A stretch of 43,032 bases of DNA from a virus: IMG/VR virus record IMGVR_UViG_3300043774_001155, positions 1 through 43,032 of that record, one strand, 5' to 3'. The notes beneath the pieces are model-generated. The model made no database searches, was not told where the DNA came from, and was given only the letters and a program-made list of their open reading frames with translations. Both the position numbers and the translations under genes were made by a program. This document shows positions 23,983 to 30,841 of the stretch, in pieces (the first letter of the stretch is position 1; every line of letters starts with the position of its first letter).

Positions 23983-24524
23983 TGGTAACTTGGTTTGAAA
24001 TTGTATACTCGGTGTGCATATTCGTTAATGAGTGGACGCCCCGTATTGTAACAACCAAAAACAATCTTCCAATCTCCATATTTGTCATAGAGATGACGAA
24101 GAAGTTTCATGCTGGTTCTTACATTAAATTGAATATCGGTGCGTAGCCGGTCAGTTGTAAAAGTAGAGTCAGGCCACATATGTCGAGCAGTTGCATGCAT
24201 AACTTGCATAGGACCAACTGCACCGGCAGAAGATGTAAGACCTGGTTTGTACGACCAATCAAAAGGGCCTTCATAACGTGTTTCTACAAAGGCAATGCCG
24301 TAGGCATATGCATGAGGTATACGATATTCATCCGCGTATTTTTCAATGTAGTGATACATCGTGATACATGGTGGAGTTCCACTCGTAATAGGAACTCCAC
24401 CAGGAATGTGCGCAACCTCATTGCTATCAGCCTTCTTTTGCTTTACGTCATTCTTGGAGAAAGCCAATAACATGGCAGTTGCGATTGCCGAAAGAAAAAA
24501 TAGTGATTGCAAATACGGTTTCAT
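23979..24524 (-). CDS. Membrane-anchored lytic transglycosylase (SLT, GH23)
   Basis: 181 residues. Hydrophobic segment 6-22 (QSLFFLSAIATAMLLAF) acts as a signal anchor. The SLT fold follows: IPHAYAYGIAFVETRYEG with catalytic Glu81, SSAGAVGPMQVMHATARHMW (the GxxGPMQ hallmark), then NVRTSMKLLRHLYDKYGDWK and VFGCYNTGRPLINEYAHRVY (the CYN..xP..YA motif). GH23 enzymes cleave murein by forming 1,6-anhydro ends. It may thin the wall locally for DNA entry, export or lysis, complementing the soluble endolysin at 10069. Phage copies are usually tail-associated; this one carries an anchor instead. Confidence 0.85.
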   Translation of the reverse strand: MKPYLQSLFFLSAIATAMLLAFSKNDVKQKKADSNEVAHIPGGVPITSGTPPCITMYHYIEKYADEYRIPHAYAYGIAFVETRYEGPFDWSYKPGLTSSAGAVGPMQVMHATARHMWPDSTFTTDRLRTDIQFNVRTSMKLLRHLYDKYGDWKIVFGCYNTGRPLINEYAHRVYNFKPSYQ

Positions 24525-24532
24525 ACGCTTAA

Positions 24533-24853
24533 TTATTTAGAGTTCATATTAGCGTACATTCTGCCTGCATAAAGATTGAAAATGGCAGTTCCGATGCTGT
24601 CTGAGTAGATAGCAAACTTGCCGGATTTTCTATCAATAATGAGCAATTCTCCGCGTTCATTGGTTGCAATTGAGGTATGCTCAATTGAACGTGTTGGAGG
24701 CATAACAGATACCTCTTTTTCGCGGTTCTTTTTGTAGGAGTTCAGAGCCTCAGAGATTCCGAATCCAACTAACATGGCAGAAACAATTACAACTGTTTTG
24801 CCGGCTGCTCCGAAGAACTTTTGGAGCTTTTCTACGATAACTTGCTTGTTCAT
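24533..24853 (-). CDS. Single-span membrane protein, 106 aa
   Basis: A basic N-terminus, a membrane helix at about 18-36 (KTVVIVSAMLVGFGISEAL), then a soluble 65-residue part with strands (GELLIIDRKSGKFAIYSDSI). The positive N-terminus suggests the C-terminal part faces the periplasm. Located directly before the lytic transglycosylase gene, so it may assist it. Leader contains AATAAACATAAA. No family recognised. Confidence 0.55.
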   Translation of the reverse strand: MNKQVIVEKLQKFFGAAGKTVVIVSAMLVGFGISEALNSYKKNREKEVSVMPPTRSIEHTSIATNERGELLIIDRKSGKFAIYSDSIGTAIFNLYAGRMYANMNSK

Positions 24854-24871
24854 ATGATTTATGTTTATTGG

Positions 24872-25279
24872 TTACTTGTTTTTGATTTCTTGGCGATATG
24901 TTTCAGTTTGAATGGTCTGTTTTCTAGTCCATTTGCCAAGTTCTTGGTCATTTGGTGTGTTAATTAGTTCTTTACTTGATACTACCACATCAGGAAACTT
25001 CTCTTCCCAGATTTCTTTAAACTCAGGATATTTCCCAAGAACATAGTCTAGATTTCCAAAGTCATAATCACTTTGATAGAAGTCGCCGTATTCTGTGATA
25101 ATGTGGAAAGTTGGCCCACCGTCGTACCAGCCCGCTTCCACAATTTTGATACTGATTGGATCTTCCGTGGTTGGAACCAGATTGTAGCAAACCATGCTTC
25201 GGCCTTTTTCCAATGGAATCTGTATTTCGCGGGTGACTGTGGATCCGTTTTGCTTGTTGTAAGTTTCTGTTACTTTCAT
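24872..25279 (-). CDS. Hypothetical protein, 135 aa
   Basis: Soluble, beta-rich N-terminal half (STVTREIQIPLEKGRSMVCY, ISIKIVEAGWYDGGPTFHII) and a helical, charged C-terminus (ELGKWTRKQTIQTETYRQEI). One Cys. ATG start preceded by an ACAAACAATC leader. No motif seen. It stands between two small exported proteins and a membrane protein. Confidence 0.5.
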   Translation of the reverse strand: MKVTETYNKQNGSTVTREIQIPLEKGRSMVCYNLVPTTEDPISIKIVEAGWYDGGPTFHIITEYGDFYQSDYDFGNLDYVLGKYPEFKEIWEEKFPDVVVSSKELINTPNDQELGKWTRKQTIQTETYRQEIKNK

Positions 25280-25280
25280 G

Positions 25281-25454
25281 CTATTTGATTGTTTGTGTAT
25301 GCTGAAGAGTGTCTCCTACATCGTGTTTTGATGTAGTATAAACGGTGTATGTCGTTTTATCTTCAATACATTGTGCCTCATATTGGTAGGCCCCGTTTGG
25401 CATATGATCGCCGCAGCAAATGATTATGAAAAGCTTTACGATGACAGTCTTCAT
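25281..25454 (-). CDS. Small exported or membrane protein, 57 aa
   Basis: Chosen start is the ATG at 25454, 1 base past the stop of the lipoprotein gene; the frame runs back to 25607 but there overlaps that gene. The product begins MKTVIVKLFIIICCGDHMPN, a short hydrophobic leader, then GAYQYEAQCIEDKTTYTVYT and a polar tail. Two adjacent Cys after the hydrophobic stretch might serve as lipid-attachment sites, though the lipobox is poor. Function unknown. Confidence 0.5.
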   Translation of the reverse strand: MKTVIVKLFIIICCGDHMPNGAYQYEAQCIEDKTTYTVYTTSKHDVGDTLQHTQTIK

Positions 25455-25455
25455 G

Positions 25456-25725
25456 TTATTTTCGGATTTCTGTGATTGTGTAAGTACCTTCCATAACACC
25501 CCAGCTAGATTTTTCTGAGAAATGATATGTGTTATAGGTAGTGTCCTCGTTTGTTCTTTGTTTTGTAAGAACCCAGAGTTCATTTTCTTTCCAGGTAACA
25601 TTGACAAACTTTTGATTGAAGGGGATTTCCATTATAGCGGATCCACCAAAGTTCTTTACTCTTTCATTGTCGGTGCAAGAACTGAGTGTGGCTATGGCCA
25701 GGAGTGCAAAGAATGTTTTTTTCAT
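25456..25725 (-). CDS. Small lipoprotein, 89 aa
   Basis: A lipoprotein signal is clear: MKKTFFALLAIATLSSCTDN, with the lipobox LSSC and Asn/Asp-rich following residues. The mature part is beta-rich (KFVNVTWKENELWVLTKQRT, NTYHFSEKSSWGVMEGTYTI). First gene after the terminator of the glycosyltransferase unit, with an AAAAAACAAATAAC leader. Surface lipoproteins of this size in phages are often superinfection-exclusion factors; that is only a possibility here. Confidence 0.65.
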   Translation of the reverse strand: MKKTFFALLAIATLSSCTDNERVKNFGGSAIMEIPFNQKFVNVTWKENELWVLTKQRTNEDTTYNTYHFSEKSSWGVMEGTYTITEIRK

Positions 25726-25761
25726 GTTATTTGTTTTTTAATTATAGTATAAAAATAATAC

Positions 25762-25790
25762 AAAAAACCCAAAGATAAAAATCTCTGGGC
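25762..25790 (-). terminator. Intrinsic terminator after the GT4 gene
   Basis: Minus strand GCCCAGAGATTTTTATCTTTGG: stem CCCAGAGA/TCTTTGGG with one internal mismatch, A+T loop, then a run of T. Lies 9 bases past the stop at 25800 and ends the long operon that begins near 41596. Confidence 0.7.
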
Positions 25791-25799
25791 TAAAAGTTA

Positions 25800-26936
25800 T
25801 TAACAATTTTTCGGGTACTTTCGGGTCATCCAATCCAATTCTTCTCGTTCGGGATTTTGATGATACCAACCACCCTTGTTTTTAATTCGATGTAAACTAT
25901 CAAAATACTCATCATACATTTGAGCAACTCGCTCCAATGAGTAGTTTTCCATTGCCCAGTATCGGCAATCTTTGGATTTGATTTTGTGAATGTTTTTAGT
26001 CGCCCATACAAACTGCTCCATCGTTCTACAACGATATCCGGTAATACCGTGCAAATTGTTTTCAGCAAAAGAACCCCAATCGGTGGAGATAACTGGCGTG
26101 CCCGAAAAAAAGGCTTCAATCATAACTCCACCGAAGGGTTCTACATAATGACTTGGGACGTATAGCCCCTGTGCTCCAGCCATCAAACTCTTACGCTTTT
26201 CAGCGTCTGCAAATCCTACAAATTCAACATTTTCAGGTGCATTTGGAAAGTCTCTTTCAAAATTTCCCTGTCCCGCTATTTTGAGCTTTACGCCTGCCCG
26301 TTCTGCAGCTTGCATTGCAATCTCTAGCCCTTTAACCTTGACCAGTCTACCTATATAAAGAAAATAGTCATCTTTCTCCTCACGGTACTCAAAATCATTT
26401 GGGTCAAAATAATTAGGTATGATTGCATCGTTCCAGCCCGGATTGCCCCAGTCCATTTTTTCGTAGGCGATATCCCTTACGCTGTAGGACTCAAAAACAC
26501 GGTATTGAGAAAACAATCCCACATGATAACCGATGCCCGGCTCTACCGCAATTAGGTCTTGGTGAGCAAAAGCAATTGGTTGATGACCGATACCCCAAAA
26601 ACAGAGGAGAAAGTCTCCTGGTTTTTTGTGTTTATGAAGTTCGCGGATTGCGTTCTCGTTGAATGTAAAATTAGCTTTGTCTTGAGAATGATGCTTAAAC
26701 TGGTTTTCCTTCCAATTATATTCGCCGTAGGTTTCAATTAGTACTTTGTCGTTGGTCACAGGTATAAAGACATCGCAATCAGCCTCAGAACGCTCGTGAG
26801 CGTAAAGGTAAATTGTGTGTCCTCTTTCCTTCATCATCTTGCAAAACTTTACCACCTTTTGAGTGTAAGCGCATGAGATGTACTCTTTGGAAGTTACCGT
26901 ATGAGGAAGACCAAGTACGTGAAACCTATGCTTCAT
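25800..26936 (-). CDS. GT4-type glycosyltransferase (GT-B fold)
   Basis: 378 residues. N-terminal domain with FHVLGLPHTVTSKEY and a MMKERGHTIYLYAHE segment. The C-terminal donor-binding domain is clear: DYFLYIGRLVKVKGLEIAMQ (190-215), then KLKIAGQGNFE, and HYVEPFGGVMIEAFFSGTPV followed by ISTDWGSF, the E-x7-E nucleotide-sugar motif of GT4 (residues ~262-285). Such enzymes build surface polysaccharide or glycosylate other acceptors using an NDP-sugar. It is the last gene of a 16-kb leftward operon whose upstream part holds T4-like DNA glucosyltransferase homologues, so DNA or surface polysaccharide could be the acceptor. One-base TAATG overlap with the gene behind. Confidence 0.85.
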   Translation of the reverse strand: MKHRFHVLGLPHTVTSKEYISCAYTQKVVKFCKMMKERGHTIYLYAHERSEADCDVFIPVTNDKVLIETYGEYNWKENQFKHHSQDKANFTFNENAIRELHKHKKPGDFLLCFWGIGHQPIAFAHQDLIAVEPGIGYHVGLFSQYRVFESYSVRDIAYEKMDWGNPGWNDAIIPNYFDPNDFEYREEKDDYFLYIGRLVKVKGLEIAMQAAERAGVKLKIAGQGNFERDFPNAPENVEFVGFADAEKRKSLMAGAQGLYVPSHYVEPFGGVMIEAFFSGTPVISTDWGSFAENNLHGITGYRCRTMEQFVWATKNIHKIKSKDCRYWAMENYSLERVAQMYDEYFDSLHRIKNKGGWYHQNPEREELDWMTRKYPKNC

Positions 26937-27361
26937 TAGGCAGGATTCTCAGTCTTTGGTTTGCGAGGAGCTCGTACTTTTTTCACTGGCTTTTCAGCAG
27001 TTGCTTTAGTAGTCTCAACAGATTTTTCTGCTTTTGGTTTAGCAGTTTTTGCTGGCTTCGCAGCTGTTTTTGGTGCTTCAGTCGCAGGCTTATCAGCCGT
27101 CTTTTTCTCTGGACGGTAGATGAAAGACAAGTGATAGAAGTCAGTGTTTCTTAGACGGATTGGGAACACCAATTCACCAATACGTTTTTTGCCTGTCAAG
27201 ATAGCCCATGCAGCGGCCAATCTTTGGCCAAAGCTCATCTTTAAGGATTCCATGTCGGTAGCCGACAATTCTGTCGTACCGTTGTCTTCACGTCGGAATT
27301 CCAAGGTGTAAGACTTGTTTGTTGCTTTCATTCCGAAAGCCTTGTTTGGGTCAATACTCAT
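26936..27361 (-). CDS. Protein with histone H1-like Lys/Ala/Pro tail
   Basis: 141 residues. Residues 1-85 are a folded alpha/beta segment (KSYTLEFRREDNGTTELSAT, GQRLAAAWAILTGKKRIGEL, RNTDFYHLSFIYRP). Residues 86-141 are Lys, Ala, Pro and Thr only (PKTAAKPAKTAKPKAEKSVE, VKKVRAPRKPKTENPA), much like histone H1 or bacterial Hc1 tails. Such tails bind nucleic acid without sequence preference. It might compact or coat phage DNA. No homology to a named phage protein recognised. Confidence 0.6.
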   Translation of the reverse strand: MSIDPNKAFGMKATNKSYTLEFRREDNGTTELSATDMESLKMSFGQRLAAAWAILTGKKRIGELVFPIRLRNTDFYHLSFIYRPEKKTADKPATEAPKTAAKPAKTAKPKAEKSVETTKATAEKPVKKVRAPRKPKTENPA

Positions 27362-27376
27362 TTTTTGTTTTTATAT

Positions 27377-27655
27377 TTAGATTGAACTGGGGTCCATGTT
27401 TTCGTACTCATCCAAGGTGATCCACTTTACCATGACGTGTTCTTCGTTATTAACGTCTTGTTGGTCCTCTTCAGCAAAGGCCAAGTAAATGTGTCCATCA
27501 TCGGACTTTCCAACTGCTCGCATTCCGCAACCTTCGCAAAGAACTATTGCATAATGGTCATTTTCGAGAGTTTCGGTAAGTTTCTGGATGTTAATTTCTG
27601 GTTCAACATCACCTCCGAACATACGCTCGGAACATTTGTTACAAAAGTCTGCCAT
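27377..27655 (-). CDS. Zinc-binding small protein, 92 aa
   Basis: Two CxxC pairs: FCNKCSERMFGG at residues 4-15 and VLCEGCGMRAVGK around 38-50. Together they make a probable treble-clef or ribbon zinc site. The rest is acidic and ends WITLDEYENMDPSSI. Begins a sub-unit with GAATATAAG upstream and an AAACAAACAA leader. Small CxxC proteins in phages often modify host transcription or are nuclease inhibitors, but nothing fixes the role here. Confidence 0.6.
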   Translation of the reverse strand: MADFCNKCSERMFGGDVEPEINIQKLTETLENDHYAIVLCEGCGMRAVGKSDDGHIYLAFAEEDQQDVNNEEHVMVKWITLDEYENMDPSSI

Positions 27656-27670
27656 TTGTTTGTTTAGATC

Positions 27671-27678
27671 TTATATTC
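27671..27678 (-). promoter_or_regulatory. Promoter-like motif GAATATAAG
   Basis: Minus strand GTGAATATAAGATCTAAACA, about 16 bases before the ATG at 27655. Clearest copy together with 23555. A variant (AAATATAAAAAC) lies at 27371-27378 before the gene at 27361. Confidence 0.55.
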
Positions 27679-27922
27679 ACTCAGGGGAATTAGTTTCCTT
27701 CTGGGTTGAGAAGCTATTAATGCCCTGATCTTTCATCATGTCCATTACAGTGTACATGGAAATTCTGCCATCTAATTCTTCTAAGATTTGCTTAAGGGCA
27801 TAAAACCTCTCAAGAGGTGGCATATGTTTAATTGCGTCTCCAATTCTTACAGCAAATGCGCTGAGTTCGTCATTGATATCGCCAGTAAACTGGACATCAA
27901 ATTCTTCATTGATTGTGATCAT
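27677..27922 (-). CDS. Hypothetical protein, 81 aa
   Basis: Start taken at the ATG at 27922 (MITINEEFDVQFTGDINDEL), overlapping the gene behind by 17 bases; the frame extends to a TTG at 27952 but with a larger overlap. Helical C-terminal part (RFYALKQILEELDGRISMYT). Possibly a small regulatory or accessory protein. No family recognised. Its stop is immediately before the GAATATAAG motif of the next unit. Confidence 0.5.
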   Translation of the reverse strand: MITINEEFDVQFTGDINDELSAFAVRIGDAIKHMPPLERFYALKQILEELDGRISMYTVMDMMKDQGINSFSTQKETNSPE

Positions 27923-28295
27923 TTTTGTAGGGTTTGTATGATTTTTCCTCAACGAACATTGAGTTGTACTTGAGGTTGATTTCTTTTTTTACTTCGGCTC
28001 TTTCATCGTTTACATAATAGACGCTTCTTGCAAGGGCAACAAATTCTTCATCAAATTCCTGTTTTGCTTCCTTTACACGGATTGCATCTTCAATATCCCA
28101 AAGCTTTTTGTTGATGTGATAGAGCTTAAACATATCAGACCATTCAAATTCAGGCATTTCATCTTTAACCTGCTCTTTTAGATAGTCCAGCTCCTTTCGA
28201 ACGTTGAGGTACTTGTCTCCTTTGACCTCGTTAACTTTGATCTCCAAGATACTTATCTTGTCAATGATTTCACCGATTGATACTTCAATTTTCAT
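27906..28295 (-). CDS. DUF6165 family protein
   Basis: 129 residues from ATG at 28295 (MKIEVSIGEIIDKISILEIK); an in-frame TTG at 28307 is less likely. The sequence fits the DUF6165 pattern: IEV-x-IGEIIDKI-x-ILEIK, then YLNVRKELDYLKEQV, LYHINKKLWDIEDAIRV, FVALARSVYYVNDERAEVKK and the terminal VEEKSYKPY. The family is typically found next to LPS and capsule biosynthesis genes. Biochemical role unknown; wholly helical. Its presence beside glycosyltransferases is consistent with polysaccharide work or with being a phage-borne remnant of such a locus. Confidence 0.7.
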   Translation of the reverse strand: MKIEVSIGEIIDKISILEIKVNEVKGDKYLNVRKELDYLKEQVKDEMPEFEWSDMFKLYHINKKLWDIEDAIRVKEAKQEFDEEFVALARSVYYVNDERAEVKKEINLKYNSMFVEEKSYKPYKNDHNQ

Positions 28296-28695
28296 TTTGT
28301 TCTTCAATTAGTTTAGTAATGCGGGTTCTGCCTTTTTCTCCGATTGGAATAGGGTTGCCTTCCTCGTCAATGTGAACAAACTTGATATGAGTTTTCAAAA
28401 CACAGGTTTGCCTACCTGTGTAGACATTGTGAGCTCTTGCTTCCAGATAGAGCGTAATAGAGGTATGACCCAGGTCAGAAGGCCTTCCATAGATCTTTAC
28501 CAGGTTGCCCTCTTTGGCTGGCTTTTCAAAAATGCATTTATCAATACTCACCGTTACCATCCGGGGAGAGTCGCATAACTGCATGGAATATCCAGCCGCA
28601 GCCGCGTCGATCCACGCAAGCAGCTTGCCGCCAAATAGGTTTCCATGGAAACCAAGGTCGCTCTTCTTGATAGGATGAGTATTGAGTAGTTCCAT
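28285..28695 (-). CDS. Acyl-CoA thioesterase (hotdog fold)
   Basis: 136 residues. Hallmarks of the YciA/BACH acyl-CoA hydrolase group: GFHGNLFGGKLLAWIDAAAA at 16-35 (the N-x-FGG-x-LL-x-W-x-D catalytic helix), then VTVSIDKCIFEKPAKEGNLV, KIYGRPSDLGHTSITLYLE and KFVHIDEEGNP. It hydrolyses acyl-CoA to free acid and CoA. A complete thioesterase in a phage is uncommon and may remodel host lipid or CoA pools. The start is coupled by a TAATG overlap to a small lipoprotein gene and the stop overlaps the DUF6165 gene start by 11 bases. Confidence 0.8.
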   Translation of the reverse strand: MELLNTHPIKKSDLGFHGNLFGGKLLAWIDAAAAGYSMQLCDSPRMVTVSIDKCIFEKPAKEGNLVKIYGRPSDLGHTSITLYLEARAHNVYTGRQTCVLKTHIKFVHIDEEGNPIPIGEKGRTRITKLIEEQNEN

Positions 28696-28829
28696 TACTT
28701 TGTTATGTTAAGTGTTCTATGTGTCCCGTCTTTCTTCAGTCCTTTTGAATAAGCGTCGCAATTCTGTTTTTTGGAAGTTCCACAGGCGACTAAAAAAGTT
28801 GCCAGTGAGAGTAATAGTATTCTTTTCAT
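28695..28829 (-). CDS. Small lipoprotein, 44 aa, overlapping the cytidylyltransferase gene
   Basis: Read directly: a 44-residue frame from ATG 28829 to TAA 28695-28697, whose stop overlaps the thioesterase start (TAATG). The product begins MKRILLLSLATFLVACGTSK, a textbook lipoprotein signal with lipobox LVAC, then a Lys-rich mature peptide of 30 residues ending HRTLNITK. It lies in a different frame over the last 37 codons of the cytidylyltransferase gene (28717-29226). The lipobox and the coupling argue that it is real and that the overlapped tail of the other gene is not conserved. Confidence 0.7.
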   Translation of the reverse strand: MKRILLLSLATFLVACGTSKKQNCDAYSKGLKKDGTHRTLNITK

Positions 28830-29226
28830 TGATTGATTCTGCTATGAGTTTCTTGTATTTTGTGGTGGACCAACCATGGTCCCTGTTGAGGTAGTGTATG
28901 CGAACAGGCAAGTCATCTCCCGTGAAGCTTTTACCAATGTAGTCTTCTCCAAGAAATCTTACGTCTGGCTCATACCATTTGAGGAGATTGTAGAGGTCAG
29001 CCTCGGTTTGATACCAGACCACCTTGTCAACCATTTCAAGAGCCATAAGAACTTCTCTGCGTTCTCTAACTGTGAGCACTGGTTTACATTTTTCAGGGCG
29101 CTCTGCTGATGGATCATCGTGCAAAAATACGATAAGGTAGTCGCAATACTTTTTGCAGTCTCTGAACATTTTTATGTAACCCGGATGTATAACATCAAAG
29201 TTACCTGCTATCGATCCTCTTACCAT
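28717..29226 (-). CDS. Cytidylyltransferase-like protein (GCT/RfaE N-type)
   Basis: 169 residues. The nucleotidyltransferase core is clear: SIAGNFDVIHPGYIKMFRDC at 5-24 (usual HxGH is HPGY, so the second His is Tyr), CDYLIVFLHDDPS, KPVLTVRERREVLMALEMVD, VRFLGEDYIGKSFTG, and HGWSTTKYKK at 117-126 (the ISTT motif). Family members couple CTP to glycerol-3-phosphate, ethanolamine phosphate or sugar phosphates. The core ends near residue 130; the 37-residue extension overlaps the small lipoprotein in another frame. The frame may be shorter in relatives, or an indel may be present. HPGY seems normal in one subfamily, but it should affect catalysis. Confidence 0.75.
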   Translation of the reverse strand: MVRGSIAGNFDVIHPGYIKMFRDCKKYCDYLIVFLHDDPSAERPEKCKPVLTVRERREVLMALEMVDKVVWYQTEADLYNLLKWYEPDVRFLGEDYIGKSFTGDDLPVRIHYLNRDHGWSTTKYKKLIAESINEKNTITLTGNFFSRLWNFQKTELRRLFKRTEERRDT

Positions 29227-29900
29227 TCTGCACCTTTGTGGTTATCAACATAAGCAATTTCTCGTTTGCTCATAATTTGCTGTATCTCATCAAATGAATA
29301 TGGACGAAACTCTGGGTGCGTATCAACACCAACATCCATCACTTTTCCGTTTGGATGTACTTTAGGGTGTCTTCCATCCGCCAATAGATGAAGCTCATCG
29401 TATCGCTTTTTGTTTACTAACTCGTGTACAACATCTCCACAAATGGAAGGCTGTAAAGTTCCGTGACTATGACCATGTAACATCCATGATCCACGATGAG
29501 AATGGTTCCAAACCCGGAAAGCATAGTGGCTCATAATAATTTTCTGTCCACTAATTGTAGCCTCTCGATAAAAGCCAACGTCCGTAAAGAGCGACTGTAG
29601 ATCATAATTGTTTTGAATGATCCACTCATCATGGTTTCCATAGATAAGGTAAACATTTCCGCAATTGATGCGTGAGCGAAAATCACGATAGTACATTGGA
29701 TCACCAAAGGAGTAATCTCCTAAATGAAAAAGAATATCACCGGATTCTACAACGGAGTTAATGCCGTCAGCCAACGCGTCGTCCATGTGCTGTAAGAGTT
29801 CAAAATCTCTACAGCTGTCCTTGTTGGACCAATTGGAACTTCCGCGACAGATGTTCTTGTGGTGATAGTGTGTATCGCTGGTAAAAAATACTTGTGCCAT
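29220..29900 (-). CDS. Calcineurin-like metallophosphoesterase
   Basis: 226 residues with every metallophosphoesterase motif: FTSDTHYHHKN (6-16, D-x-H), GDILFHLGDYSFGD (GDxxxxxGD), YGNHDEWI (GNHD), IMSHYAFRVW (H), HGHSHG (GHxH). Cleaves phosphomono- or diesters with a di-metal site. Members of this single-domain group occur widely in phages, some acting on nucleotides. Overlaps the cytidylyltransferase start by 7 bases. Substrate not predictable. Confidence 0.9.
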   Translation of the reverse strand: MAQVFFTSDTHYHHKNICRGSSNWSNKDSCRDFELLQHMDDALADGINSVVESGDILFHLGDYSFGDPMYYRDFRSRINCGNVYLIYGNHDEWIIQNNYDLQSLFTDVGFYREATISGQKIIMSHYAFRVWNHSHRGSWMLHGHSHGTLQPSICGDVVHELVNKKRYDELHLLADGRHPKVHPNGKVMDVGVDTHPEFRPYSFDEIQQIMSKREIAYVDNHKGAEW

Positions 29901-29901
29901 G

Positions 29902-30186
29902 TTAAATACGTGCTGATTCTTCTAAAGCCTCTTCTACTCTTTCCAATACCCAGCCTTGACGTTCGTTGAAGCCAATTACTTGAGGTATGTCTTTTGCAAT
30001 GTAAATACTTCGATGTGTTACTTTTCTTGACTTGCGTTCAACGGTATACTCTGAGATAAACCATGCATCCTCTTCATCTTCACAATAGAGCAGTTCCGTT
30101 TTTGCACGGTACTTGGTCATCTTGTAAATGATGCGGCCTGTCACTGTTGTGGAGGCTGGATCTGGTTCCTTCTTCCATTTACTCAT
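29902..30186 (-). CDS. Hypothetical protein, 94 aa
   Basis: ATG at 30186 (MSKWKKEPDPASTTVTGRII); a TTG three codons earlier is not preferred. Soluble alpha/beta (AKTELLYCEDEEDAWFISEY, SIYIAKDIPQVIGFNERQGW). No family recognised. Overlaps the gene behind by 8 bases. Confidence 0.5.
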   Translation of the reverse strand: MSKWKKEPDPASTTVTGRIIYKMTKYRAKTELLYCEDEEDAWFISEYTVERKSRKVTHRSIYIAKDIPQVIGFNERQGWVLERVEEALEESARI

Positions 30187-30370
30187 TATCAGCAAGCATT
30201 ATGTATTCATCGTAGGATACTGCCACCTGAATTGTGTCCATTTCAGGATAGAGGTGCCAGCGGCCGCGGATGTTGTTTCCTTCTTCCACAAACTCATTCT
30301 GGTCGTTCCAGTTCAAAAAATGAACCAGATTATCCATCACGGGTTTGTCAACAAAAATTGTGATTGTCAT
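30179..30370 (-). CDS. Hypothetical protein, 63 aa
   Basis: MTITIFVDKPVMDNLVHFLN start, then RGRWHLYPEMDTIQVAVSYD. Looks like a small beta-alpha-beta domain. Stop and start overlap on both sides (1 base and 8 bases), supporting it as a translated member of the operon. No family recognised. Confidence 0.5.
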   Translation of the reverse strand: MTITIFVDKPVMDNLVHFLNWNDQNEFVEEGNNIRGRWHLYPEMDTIQVAVSYDEYIMLADNE

Positions 30371-30828
30371 TATTCTGCCATTTCAAATTGTGCGTAAACA
30401 GGAGCCTCTTCTACCTGTAACTTGGTAATAGTTTCATCCACCATACTTTCATACGGTGTCCCTTCCCATGTACGGTCAGTTTCAAATGATGAACGACGAA
30501 AGACTGGATAAATCACAGCTTCATTTTTCATTGAAGAGATTTCGTGAATGCAAAACACAGAAAGCGCATATCCATTTTTGTCCTCAAATGCTTTTGAAAT
30601 ATAGTCTCCTGTAGAGATTGGCACCAGGGCTTGTTTCTCAGAATTTTTCTTTAAGTATAGCGCCTTTTTGTGTGAAGCGTCAGAGTTGTAAACCACAGTT
30701 GCTCTACGTAGGTCAGAAAAGTCTGTTGCGCTTTCCCATAAGCAAGGTACACCAGTGCGGGTTCTTGCAATCTTAATTGTTTTTGTAGTTACGCCTTCTG
30801 GCAATTCTATGTTTTTAATTGTGTCCAT
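30370..30828 (-). CDS. Hypothetical protein, 152 aa
   Basis: Start at the ATG at 30828 (MDTIKNIELPEGVTTKTIKI), 13 bases past the stop of the dCMP-hydroxymethylase-like gene; the frame extends back to 30933 but that would overlap the enzyme. Beta-rich, with ATVVYNSDASHKKALYLKKN and YALSVFCIHEISSMKNEAVI. No motif recognised. AAACAATCAAAACC leader. Position next to the nucleotide enzymes may indicate a linked role. Confidence 0.5.
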   Translation of the reverse strand: MDTIKNIELPEGVTTKTIKIARTRTGVPCLWESATDFSDLRRATVVYNSDASHKKALYLKKNSEKQALVPISTGDYISKAFEDKNGYALSVFCIHEISSMKNEAVIYPVFRRSSFETDRTWEGTPYESMVDETITKLQVEEAPVYAQFEMAE

Positions 30829-30841
30829 TGGTTTTGATTGT

